From positions 18,371,993-18,435,992 of the forward strand of contig NC_084668.1 of NCBI RefSeq assembly GCF_028389875.1: a stretch of DNA of 64,000 bases, given 5' to 3'. Origin of the DNA: Rhea pennata (taxonomy: Eukaryota > Chordata > Aves > Rheiformes > Rheidae). A model generated the notes under the pieces. It had not been told where the DNA came from. It saw nothing but the letters and a program-made list of their open reading frames with translations, and did not search any database. Below are positions 1 through 12,800 of the stretch, one piece after another. Positions within the stretch are counted from its first letter, which is position 1; every line of letters starts with the position of its first letter. Both the position numbers and the translations under genes were made by a program.

Positions 1-798
1 AAGTTTCCAGTGCTGTCAGTTCATCAATCTAGATATGTCCAATAGAGATATTCTATTCAATCTTCCAATTCTGGAAGAATCAGAAATGGAAGGAAAACAC
101 AATTAGAGCTTCTAGTTTTATGCTGGAGGGAGTTTGGAATTGTCCGCTCGCTGATTTCTTTATCCAGTCTTGCATGTCATAATCCAGTAGAGGCTCTTTC
201 GAAGCCATGGATGAAACCAGACCAGGATGGGCTAATTCAGTACATGCCCCATGTATCCACTTCTGCCCTGTTTCCATCTCTTTCTTGGTTCTCCAGACAG
301 TTCACAGAGGAAGTATGAAGCTCACAATGGGATTTGATCTCAGCAGCATGTACGATGCCTTTCCCTCAGCCTTGGATGCTCTTTCTGCTACCACAGCCAA
401 TTCCTCAGCTCCTGCTGAAGGAAAGGAGAGACTAGTCACACATTAGCATTACGTGGCCACATAAAGGGCAAAAAGAGTGGCTCATTGCACTTTGTAAATA
501 GCTGTATGTACTCACAACCCTGCCATCTCTTCTTCCATTCAGTCTGCTGAGGCTTGGGGAAAATCCATGCAACTCCTGAAGTTTTGCATTTGTAGTAGAT
601 TAACTGTACAAATCTTTTTAAGGAAATCCCCAAAGTTTATGTGTATTATAAGAATTTTTGCATTTCTTGTTGAAGTTACAAGCTATCTGAGCCATTCATT
701 TCCTTTCTGTGTGGTACAATGTGAAAAAATCAGCCTGATGGAATTAATGCTTGCAAAAATCTTTCAGTAACTGGCTCATGTGATTTGCTGTGTTTCAG
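1..798 (+). other. Intron of the MYO10-like gene (left edge)
   Basis: No exon or repeat recognised. The missing first half of the PH domain, expected upstream, is not here on either strand. Confidence 0.6.
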
Positions 799-894
799 GG
801 AGATCGTGGATATTCATGAGAAGGAAAATGCCTTGGACATTGTGACAGAAGATAGAGTTTATCATATTGTGGCAGAATCACCAGAAGACGCCAG
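799..894 (+). CDS. MYO10L: MYO10-like exon a: PH domain, second half
   Basis: Encodes [10 protein letters not shown] through AESPEDA, matching the strand and helix end of the myosin X phosphoinositide-binding PH domain. Acceptor is tgtttcag, donor gtatat. The first base completes a codon from an exon left of the window; the last two bases (AG) complete a Ser with the next exon. Confidence 0.93.
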
Positions 895-3800
895 GTATAT
901 GAGGGAGATTTGTTAGATTTGTTCATTCAGTGCAAGTCTGACCCAGCTGCTCATGGGAGAGATTTGTGTCTGTCTGTCATAATCACTTCTCTTCTGAACA
1001 AAAAAGAGGATTCGTTCCTCAGCGTCATTTTGTGCTTATTAGGAGGTACCACACCTTCTTTGGGGACTCCCTGTTGCAGCTACTGAGATGGTGGTTCCGC
1101 CTATCAGTTAGTTACAGGACTGCTGCCTTCTGCATGTGGCTGTGAGCAAACTGAATTCAAGGGTTACTTCAGGAGACAGGCAAAACCTTAATATAAACTG
1201 GAACATCTAATAGCTGATTTATTTATTAAATGGAATCTTGAATCAAACAAAACATCTATTCATGTTGTCTGTAAATGATTGCAAGAGCAGCTGGGTTTTA
1301 TCCAGGAGACAGAGAAAAGGCTGCAGCTTATCAGGGTCTGTAGTGTCATCTGATAAAATCTTCCCAGTGCAAAGCAAACAAATGACTCATGTCCTTCCTT
1401 CTTGGCATCCTGGCCAAGCAGTGAGAATCAGTTGTTTAAGGGCAGGTTGGATAACCTGTTCTGGCCAAGTTAAGAGGTTACTGTCCCTAGCTGATTATAT
1501 CTTTCCCACTCTTACCAGAGGTTACTGTTTTCTCTGTCCAGCGAGTTTAACTGTCTGATCTACTTTAATCTGATTCTGCAAAATTATTCAGGAATTTTGT
1601 TGTTATTTCTTTGGGAATAGGGGGAGGAAGGGGAAAAGAGTTTGGACACAAATTAACAGAAATGGATGAAGGCCAGTCACATGAACAATAAACAAGCAAA
1701 TTCAGGGGCAGTAGCTTCTTAACCCAGAACTTCCACGACTGGAATAGCCATGCCCTATGCTAACATTACAAAATTGCTAGGCAAATGTGGCCTCTGTCAA
1801 TGCCACGCCGCTCAGTTCTGAGGGAGAAAAAACACCAACACTTGCACTAGCAAAGAGCAGATTACCAGATGGGGTAGAGTAGCTGATTTGAGAATCCTCC
1901 ACAGTCTAGATGTTTGTTGATCTCATTGCAAGCTGCAGATAAAAATCTGCTTGTTCTGCAAAAGAGATTCAGCCTCCAGATATGTCTGTAATGGGAACCT
2001 CTTTCACAGACAAATAACTTCATTCTCTTCCCTCCACATTAACTCATGATTATTTGAGAGCATAAGACTTTCAAATTTATGAGCAGATCAGAGAGAGACT
2101 AGTTAAGAAGGCGCCTAGGAATCTCTAAGACTCTAGTCCAGGAAGATACCAGCTGATGCTGTCTTTACAACCACTATATGCTCTACTCAGTCTCCTGACA
2201 TGTGCTTCCCAGTGAGACCACTGCCTGCTTATAGTTTCTCAAATAGCAAATAGAAAGCTGAATTTTGTGGGAACAACTGTCAGTGGATTAGAGGACGTGC
2301 ACAGAATTTTCATGGATAAATAGGGAGAAAGGAAAACATTAGTCTGGTATGATGTGCCCAAGAGGTATTTTGTAGTATAATTGTGAAGTTGTGAATGAAG
2401 GATTTTTTCCACTTCTTGGCAGCTTTCAGGGTTCCTTGATCATCTAAAGCTAGTTTCACTACCCAAATCTTAACTTCTAGTCTGTTTTGCTTGCTAGTGG
2501 TTGGTTTAATGTCCTGAGCCGAGTACACAGTGCTACAGCACAGCAGCTGAGGGAAATGCAGGATGAACAGGCCAATCCAAAGAATGCTGTGGTGAGTTAC
2601 TCTGCAACCAGTCTGTGGGCATGTTTACAGCCATCTGTGTTTAACTGTTTTGTGCACATCTTTCTAGCACGTGCAGTGCTGTGGTTCATGAGCTGTATAC
2701 AAAAGTTAGATGATTATTAAAAAGAAATAGCAAAGCTGATGGAAAAGAGGGTAGGCAGTGAGGAACATGGTGGTTGGACAGGGTGACTGAGTTTGATTAC
2801 CCCATGGCTCTCCTGTTTGGTTTTGGGGGGGGGCTACTTCATTCAGCTTAAGGATTATGGGCCTAGTCTGGATCAATTATTCCAGACAGAAGAGATTCAG
2901 TTGAGAAGAACAATGTATTTTATGTATTTTGCTAGTGCAGAGATGTGGAGGCAGGGATATCATACCTCCACACTGCTCTATGGAAAGCTGTAGCTCTTTT
3001 CCTCCAGCCCCATGGAGTCCTTGTGCACTTTTTCCTGCTGTTTAGGGAGTCTCTCATGCTCCCTTCAGGCCTTTCTCAGCTCTTCATTTCTACTCAAGCT
3101 ATTGGAATTCAAAAGAACATTTTCAGTTCCTATTCAAGATGGAAAATGTCTCCAATTTGATACAAGCAATTGCTGTAGTCTGTGTCTCCTTTTATTGTAC
3201 AGGGAACTCTGGATGTTGGGCTTATTGACTCTGTCTGTGCCTCAGACAATCCTGATAGGTAGGTACAGTTCGTGTTTCAGTGACTTGAGCATCTTTGAGA
3301 TCAGAAGCTCTCTGGCATATTCTTGTGGGGAGGTCTAGACTTCATTTGGGGCTTTATATTTGTTTAAACCTGATGTAAGAACTCATCTATGACAAAATAA
3401 ATGCAGCCATAGTCTTTGGTTTGTTTTAAGCTATGTTACTTCACAGGTATGAAGTTTACAAGTGTGTTATTATGAGTGAAAGGTTAGATACTCCTTTCTA
3501 TCTTACAGCTGAGAACAGAGTAATCTGAAAGTCAAGAAATTGCAGTCTTATCTACTCTTGCCACTAAACAGAAATGTCCAGCAAAAGCAGCAATTCTAAT
3601 TTCTATATGCAGTAATTTTAAGATAGTCTTGTAAATTTAGGGAAAAAAAAACTCTGGAAGAATAATGAATTCAGAAATCTGTACTCTTGATATCTTTGCA
3701 ATGCAACACAGCACGGACCTTTCGTTCACAAATCGGTTAGTTCTGGAAAAAGATTACAGGACACTTCATATCGCACTATATTAACATTTAATTATTTCCT

Positions 3801-6800
3801 ATAATGTTAACAGGTTCAACGAAGGCAAAGCTTCTCACTCGAGTGCTGAATTAAAATGTTAGCTATTAAGTTATTTACTTCTATCATCTGTTTTTTCTCT
3901 CAGAGATTGCAGGGACTTTTTGGATACTAGTTTAGAAAATTTATACCTCAGTAGCCAGCAATGTTTTTTTTAAAGCAGAAAGTTTTAGCCCATTCTCAGG
4001 CTGGGCTCCTCATAGTTAATCTGAGTCCCAGTAGAACACTGGGCACAAGTAGTAAGCCAGACGTTCAGAATTTCTTCATGCATCTGCTGAGGTACACTCT
4101 TCTGGAGTGCTTCTTCACCCCTTCACAGTTTATATTCAGAGAATCTTTCTGCTTGCTTAAGGAAAGGTAGAGGACATGGTTCTGGCTTTGCATCTGCTGT
4201 GACTTGAGATATTTATGTGGTTATAACCAGTTTTAATTCTCACGTTTTCTCGCAGACCAAATTCTTTTGTGATCATCACAGCAAATCGAGTGTTTCACTG
4301 CAACAGTGACACCCCTGAGGAGATGCATCACTGGATCTCCCTGCTGCAGAAACCAAAAGGCGAATCTAAGGTTGATGGCCAGGAATTCCTTGTAAGAGGT
4401 AAAAGAAATGCATGCAATTAAATTTATGAAACCCATCTTCTGTTTATGATCTGAAGGTAAGGTCTGATTATAGCTAATCCAATCTAGCATTTAGCTGCTC
4501 CTCAAAACCAATAATCCTCTGCCCCCTGCCACATTCTTGCCAGCTACTTACCCACTCCTTTCTTCTGCTGGCACTAGCTCTCGTCTGGCTCCATGTCAGG
4601 TGGCTTCAGGAAGCTAAAATTGGAAAAAAATGAAGCACTTTATTTCCCCAGCCTATTTCAACATGTTGTCCAACAAATGTCAGCATGGGATAGGAGGGAG
4701 TATGGCTGTCCTTTGCAAGCAGCTGGCCTTATATTGGCTATAACAGGACACTGCATCTTTTGTTTTCAGAAAGCTCTGTTCTTTCTGACACCTGTCATGC
4801 AGAGAAGGAAGGACAGAGATCTTTGTTAGGTAGCTGCTGTCCTCAGTGAAGCAAACTAACTTGATTCTGGTAGACAGAGCAAGGTGAGAATAATTTTCTA
4901 AAGCTGAGCAAAAGATTTAAATTATGTCTAGTTAGAGCTCAGCTGGAGATGAAGGAACTAAGGCGTAAGTACTGATCACACACGTATTACAAAATATTCT
5001 AATTGTCTCCAAAGGTCTCTTAAATTTCCTCAATACTTTCAGCTCGTCATGTGGTCTTTAATGTATGAAGACACTGCTGGCACTATCTATGGAAATCAAG
5101 TGCAGAGCAAATTGCCTTATTTCTTCTGGAAAGTATCTGCGAGGAACTGAAGGGAAGGTCTGAGGTCATGGCAAGACAAGAGGACAGAAAGAAGAGGGAA
5201 GAAGGAAAGGACTCACCAAAAAGTGACATTAACTTTCCATCCTAGTCTGAAATTTTGTAAGGAGACTGAATGATTAAAATCAGATATCAGACAATAGTTG
5301 GAACACCTTAAGTTCAAAATTATTAATTCGAAGGCAACAGATCCTTTAATCTCAAATTGTTCGTTAGCTAAAAGGAAAAAAAATGTCCAAATACTGCTCT
5401 GCAAAGTCAACATATGCTCTGCACTTCACAGTAAGAGATTTGTGTGACAGTAATGTGGCCACAAAGTCATGTATTCAGGACAGTCTATCTCTTTCTCTAT
5501 ATGCAATCTCTGGGCTCAGTACCATATTCTTTGAACTTTTTGCCTAGTGGGTGGACATTGTTTTTACAGCTTTCAATAGAGACTGTCAGCTACAGGAGAT
5601 ATGAACATTCTTCTTCTATTGTATTGATTTTTCTTCTAAAAACCCAACAGGACTGATGATTCAACTGAGAGGATCTAATGCTTTAGCATTAAATTTTTGA
5701 TTATTCCCTCTCTTGCCTCTCCCTACCTCCCCACAAGATTTATAGGGGAAAACAGCTGTGCTAATCCTATGATTTTACTGCATATTAAAATTTAAGCAGA
5801 GGTTTCATAGCTGAGAATCCTCTTGAGAACTAAAATCAGCTGTGGAAATCATCACTGTGCATCTGCCACTAACGGCTAATCTAGGTCTCACATTGGCAGT
5901 GAGATCTCTAAGCAGCTGTGGCAGAGAGCACCTTGAAGCCTTCTAAATATGGACATTTCACTAAGAATATATTTCATTCTGTACCACAGAGTCACACAGT
6001 TAGTGCCAAGTAAAAATGTGAAATGCTTTTAAACTGGAATACTGAATTAACTTGTATCCAGGAGTTTTTCCTCCTGGAAAGAGGAACTGAAGTTCTAAGG
6101 AACTGAGAAGTTCTTTAGATCAGTTATGTCAGAATTTAATAAATACTGGAAAAATAGAATTATCTTACAGGGCTGAAAGTTACTTTGTTTCTAAAAACAG
6201 TGAGCAAGATAACCTGGCTAATCCAAACTGAAAAGCGAGCTTCTGATCTTACACTAAGAGAACAGAGAATACAGGACAGCATCAGGTGGAGTACAGAAAC
6301 ATAATTCAGTATCAGCAAGGATAGCTCTATGAAAAAAAGTGTGGTTTCATGTTTTTTTTTTGAATGAGGTTGTACGATTCAATTGATTAGCAACTATTTA
6401 TATGAAATACTTGGTTTTCGATAACATGTCTGACGTAGAACTGCTTAACATTTCACTTGAAACCCACACTGTAACAGTCTAATACACAGGTACTAAATAA
6501 TTTGGAAATAACTGACAATTTCATAGATACAAATACAAACAGGGTTTTAGCTGGAAATTGACAACTGAGTGTATTGCTTTTGGTGCCCAAGGAATTGCTT
6601 CTAGCTACAGAAAGAGAAACCAAAGATTCAGCCTTTTCAATAGATTGACATTAGAAAAGTTGCAATTTTCTAGCCTCTTGAAAATGGCAGTAACTGATCA
6701 CTTTGAGCTCTATATATGCCTGGTCTTTTGATTATATGAAGCTTGAGCATTTACTCAGGGTAGAGTTGCCTATGCCTGTAAGCACTGTTCTGTAAGGGAA

Positions 6801-9800
6801 CTAAAATGAGAAGTTAAGTATTTTTCCTGGTAATGGCAGGAAAAGATGCTTGTAATGCTGAAAAAGCACTTTACATGATGGTGTTTATTACTGAACCTTA
6901 TTTAGAGAAAGAGTCCTGACAGTGATGGCAAACTGAGCCTCACATCACTGGTGAAAATAAATATGGCTGAAGGACAGAACAGTTGCACAGAAAATCTTGG
7001 ACTAAACTGTAATTGGTTCATATAGTGTCTGTGGAGGATACTGCTACAGCCAGAGCTGGTAGGGCCTGCATACATGTTCTGGTCTCAAAACTAGAGAGCT
7101 GCCAGGAAAAGGACAGAATTGCTGTTGTGGTGAAAGACAACTATTGACATGTTTGTGTTCCTCTGCTAGGCTGGCTTCATAAAGAGGTCCAGAGCAGCAA
7201 CAAGATGTCCTCTCTGAAGATGAAGAAACGCTGGTTTGTACTGACAAACACTGCCCTCGATTACTACAAGTCATCTGAGCGTACCGCTGCCAAGCTTGGC
7301 ACACTTGTGCTCAATAGCTTGTGCTCAGTAGTGCAGCCCGATGAGAGAGTCTTTAAAGACACAGGTAAGAGGAAGAAAGCAGTACTGAGCAGACTTTGGC
7401 AGTTGCATGGAGAGGTGAGGGTGCAGGAATATAATGGTGCATCATGCTGAGAGGCAATCGTAACATTATCTGGGGCTCTCTGGCTGCAAATACCTCTCCC
7501 CACATGAAACACATGAGACGTGCAAAGGGCTGAAGAACGGTGTGCAAATGATGGTAGTTCCCTCATACTTGACAGAGACACTCACTGTTATAGTCCTCTG
7601 CTGTTTTTTCACCGAGTAATTTAACTATTTACATAATTGCTTGCCAAATAAGAAAAGGGGTCTAAGTACTAAAGTTCAAATGTAAAAACTTATTAACACT
7701 GAAATTATCAGTACATCTCCATAAATTACTCTCTTCTTAGGATGACCTACATTTGTCTCTGGGCTTAATGCTATTCTCTTAAATAAAAGCAATGACATAC
7801 ACTGTAAGTCTTTTTTGTAGTCTCACTCAGCTTGTTAGAACCAAAAGGTGACACAGGCCTACGTTTGTTCTCTGTGCACCATAACACTGTTTTGGGAAGG
7901 CAGGATCTGGTATGATTCTCCATTGCATGCTTTATGAGTTTAGGTAGAATTGGGGTTAAGGGGCTGGAGGTGAAGAACTGGAGTTCCCTTGACAAAGAAG
8001 CTGAAGATTAAAACAAAACTAGAACTGTTCTAGAACTAGAACTTATATTTTTAGAAGGGGTAGAAACAAACTGCTTGCAATAGGATACTGTGGTGCATTT
8101 AGAACAGTAAAGACAGGAACTGTCTTCCGCCCACTTCCAGTAATTCTTTCACATTTGTGACCTCAACAGAGATGTAGAGCTGCCCATAGCAGAGTAAATT
8201 GTCATCACTCTGATCTACTCTCTCAGTTTGTCAAACGTTTTTTAAAAGTTATGGATCTGACAATCCAACTGGATCTGTCTTTGTGCAGACTGGTCAGTTT
8301 TTGAGTGATTAATAGCACAGTGTAGCTAAAACTGAGACTGTGAAAGTGAACTGCCTGACTGGCAGAGAAGATTCATGTCACCCTGTGAATTACTTGGTAC
8401 TTGGAAAGCTGTGGTTATGCCAAAACCTTCCTGCTGATAAATGCATTTTGGGAATGAAGGGACATTACTGACTACAATAGTCCCTTTTAACCAGCCATAC
8501 CATATGTTATTATCAAAGCAGCAATGGGTTTCCTCAGCCACCTGTTACAGTCAGAAAGAGAAGATAAAGCAGAAGTAGGTTTTACCTTCCTGCTTCTTTG
8601 TGTCTCCGCAGGCTATTGGAATATCATTGTCCATGGGCGAAAGCATTCATACAGACTGTACACAAAGCTGCTGAATGAAGCTATGCGCTGGGCCTCTGCC
8701 ATTCAAGGTGTCATTGACAGCAAAGTTCCCATAGAAACACCTACTCAGCAACTCATTCGTGACATCAGGGTAGGTGTCATCAAGCTAACTCCACAGTCAG
8801 TTGGGAGCAGTCAGATCACCACTGGCCTTATTCAGTCATTATGGAGAATGTGACAAGAAATGGGGTTGCTATCTTAGGGGAAAAATGGAGAAGAAACCTA
8901 AACGATTGGGCAACTGAATAGTCAAATTTTACACTTCAGCATGTAAACTGATCTGCAGGAGTCCAAGCCACACCTACTGTGGAGTTACCTACTGCATGTA
9001 AGATTATCTCTACTCAGCCCTGGTGAAGCCTCATCTTGAGTACTGTGTCCAGTTCTGGGCTCCCCAGTACAAGAGAGACATGGAGCTACTGCAGAGAGTC
9101 CAGCATAGGGCTATGAAGACGATCAGAGGGCAGGAGCACCTGCCCTATGAGGAATGGCTGCGAGAGCTGGGCCTCTTCAGCCTGGGGAAGAGAAGACTGA
9201 GGGGAGATCTTATCAATGTGTACAAGTACCTGAAGGGAGGGTGTCAAGGGGACGGGGACAAACTCTTTTCAGTTGTCCCATGTGACAGGACAAGAAGCAG
9301 TGGGCAGAAATCGAACCGCAGGAAGTTCCGCCTGAACGTGAGGGGGAATTTCTTCCCTGCGAGAGTGACACAGCACTGGCACAGGTTGCCCAGAGAGGTT
9401 GTGGAGTCTCCTTCTCTGGAGATCTTCAAGGCCCGCCTGGATGCAACCCTGTCTAACATGCTCTAGGTGCCCCTGCTGAGCAGGGAGGTTGGACTAGATG
9501 ATCTCCAGAGGTCCCTTCCAACCTTACTGATTCTATGATGATACCATCAAGCAGATGCAAATCCCCGCTTCATCCTTTCCTCTTCCCAAGCATCCTTCTG
9601 GCACAAATATAAAGATTTCTATTCCTGTCAGCTATGCGACTTTTCTGTACGCTAAAGTCCTCTTCAAGAATGTGAAGGTAAATGTGGTTAAATAGTAAGG
9701 GGCAGCAAAAATATGTCCTCCCAAAAAGTGAAAGCTATGCTAAATGAGTAAAATTGGAAAGGGCTTGTTTCCAGAAACTCTAGCAAATTAAATACAGAAT

Positions 9801-12800
9801 CATAAGAGAGGACAGACCAAAACTGTAAGACTACTAATGAAAGCTTATCTAAGACACAAAAACTTGCCAGAGAATTGATAGGATCATCAACTGAGGTGAA
9901 AAAGGTATGAGAAAGGTAAGACCATATCTGAAAAGTTGAGTAATTCTCTGCGTCAGTGATGACTACAGAGGCGTTCAGGGAAACTGCAGTATCAGAGCCT
10001 GTCTCTCAAGGGGTAGCATTGAAAAACTTGCTAACTGAGATATCAGTCAGAGAGGCTGTGGAACATATCAATAAAATGGAGTGTAACAAATAACCAGGAT
10101 CAAATGGCATTAATCCTACAGCTCTAAAGGAACTCAGATGTAAAATTACTGAATTACTGACTGTAGTATGTAAACCACTGCTTAGGTTGGTCCTAATATC
10201 AAAGAAATGGAAAGTAGCAAATATGACAGTAAGCTTTAAAAAAAAAAAAAGACTTGTGGGGGACCTGGTAAAATACCAACAAGTCATTCTTTGCATATCT
10301 CCCAGTGTTCTCTGGGGGAGTTGGCAGTCATGTGGATGATGATGACCCTTGAATTTCAGAAAGCTTTGACGTGTCTTTAGCAAAGACACTCAAGAAGTTA
10401 AGCTGTTACTGGACAGGAGGAAGGTCTTCTCATGGGTGAAAAAACAGTTAAAGATTAGGATCCAGAGGTTCACATGAATGGCTTGTTTTCACGTTGGAGA
10501 AGGTTCACCGATTTGATTTGCAAGTGTTTGTGTGCTGGTAGCTATGCCATTCAACATGTTCGTAAGTGGTCTTGAAAACTGAATAGGAGCTGACAGAGTT
10601 TGCTAGTAAAAGTAAATTACTTAAAATAGTCAAAACTAAAGCTGGCTGTGAGGAGTTGCTGTCAATCTTTTGACGTGTTACTGAGGTAAAATGGCAGATG
10701 AATTTCAGGGCTGATAAATGCAAAGTAATGTGAATGAGGTAAAACATACATACTGTGATAGGCTCTTAACTAGACAGAACTAGATAGCCATTCAGGAATA
10801 AAAAGTTGGGAGTGATTGTGGAGAACCTTGGAAAACATTGGCTCAGGGTTCAAGGACAAATAGAGCATTAGGAGTTGTTAGGATGTCATTTCGCTAATAT
10901 GTACTACAACCAAACATATGTACTACAACCAAAATTCAGGGAGGAGATGCTCATTATAAGATACTAAACATGATGGATCTGCTCCATGTCCATGAAGCAT
11001 TTATTGTTGGAAGTTCAAAGGGTATACCAAGGAGGAATAGTGCCATATTCGCCTGTTACATGACTGTATTAAGCATCAGCTACAGGCCACAGTTGGAGGC
11101 AAGATCCTGGGCTTGGTGACCTTTGGTATGATCCAGTACAGCTATTCTTGCATTTAATTTTCAGAAATAATTTGTGAATTACGCTTTAATCATCTAGTCA
11201 CTCTATGGACCTGCTGAAATTTAGATAAAGGTGATTGAGCTTGAACCTAAATGTATAAAGGCATCTGTGAAAGATTATCCCCATTTGATGGTAATTCTTA
11301 TTTTCAGGAAAACAGCATGAACTTTGAAGTAGTGGAAGAGACATACAGGAGAAACCCTATTCTGCGGTACACCCAACACCCTCTGCACTCCCCATTGCTC
11401 CCTCTACCCTACGGAGATGTTAGCGTCAACTGTAAGTATTCTGCCTGTGTGACGAGTCTGCTAAACCTGTCTCCTCTTTTGGAGGACCACTACAGAGCTT
11501 GAGCATTGCAAATGTGGTCCTTAAACTCTCTCTGTGCAAGTGGAGTCTACCTGGGGCAGTGCATGCCACAGGGGTCAGAGAGAGGAAACAGTTCTTTTTT
11601 TTCCCCAGCACATAGATTCTGTGTCCCCAGCTTTGTATTTTAGGGAAACTGAGCCTTAAAGTAGGTGGAGGAAGACGGCTTGTCCCAACAAGCTTATCTG
11701 GACAAAAGGCACTGCCAAATTTGTCATCGATCTGGGGAATGTGCAGCCTGTCATTCTTGAGTGGCACCTAGCTTGCAACTGGTTCCAGTGAAAATCCTAC
11801 AACAAGATTACATCATACAACTGGCAATGCATTGTATTCATACAGAAGCTGCTAAAAAAAACAGACTAAATAAATCCTTTCTTCAAATATATCAGAAAGA
11901 GAGAGCTGGAATGTCTTGACAGGAGCACTGAGAAGAATAAAATCATAGCAGAAGACAGACAACTTTTTTGTATGTATAGTCAACACAGAGAGACCTTATG
12001 AGGAAAATTTTTATTAGGAAACCTTGTTAGAGGGATGTATCAGAGGATCTCTGCCAACAGAAATGTCAGTAGAAGATATTAGGGAGCAAGTCAATAGAAT
12101 GAGTAATATAAGCTGTCAGGACCAACTGGTCACGCAGGCGAAGAAAATTAGGAGGATCTGAATACTAACCATAGCAAGCAATTTCTTACTTAAAATTGTT
12201 CTGATACCAGAGAAATGGCATAGAGAAAATTAATACTTTTTCTTACAAAAGGGCTTCAGGAAGGATTTGAAGAATTACGAATCAGTAAGTCTGACTTCCA
12301 GTAGGTAGAATCTGTAATGAAGAACATGGTAAGGTGAAGGGTTGAATAAGGGCTTTGCAGAGGAAAGTCCTGTGTCAAAAATTTATTAGGGCTCTTTGAA
12401 GGAATTGCCAAGGCTTACAGGTAAAGATGATCCTCCTGTTACAGTTCACTTAGATTTCCAAGAAGTTTTTTTAAATAAATGGATTTTCTGCAGATAATAA
12501 GGACTCTTTAATCAGTTATTTCCATCTCTGAATGAATAAAAAAATAAGGAATAAATGGAATTATGTAGCAGAGGGCCAGAATCAGTAGAGTTCGGCAGAG
12601 ATCTCTGCTAGCACTGATGCTCTTTGACATATTCATAACTGAGGTAGAAAAGGAGGTGAGCAGTGATGTGACAAAATTTGCAGATGATTCCAGACTGTTT
12701 GGCATACTAAAAATGAAAGTTGCTGCTGAAGACATATAGAAGAATCTCTAACACTGACTGGGCCATTAAATATTTTGAAAAATTAATTTCAGTCTGGATA

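Noticed and set aside
207..446. 79-codon + strand ORF near the left edge
   Set aside because: It does not match any myosin X segment, has no splice context, and the exon at 799 requires a different upstream sequence.
9244..9459. 71-codon - strand ORF, repeated almost identically at 17524-17739
   Set aside because: Antisense shadow of the CR1 ORF2 fragment; its repetition comes from the two CR1 copies, not from a gene family.
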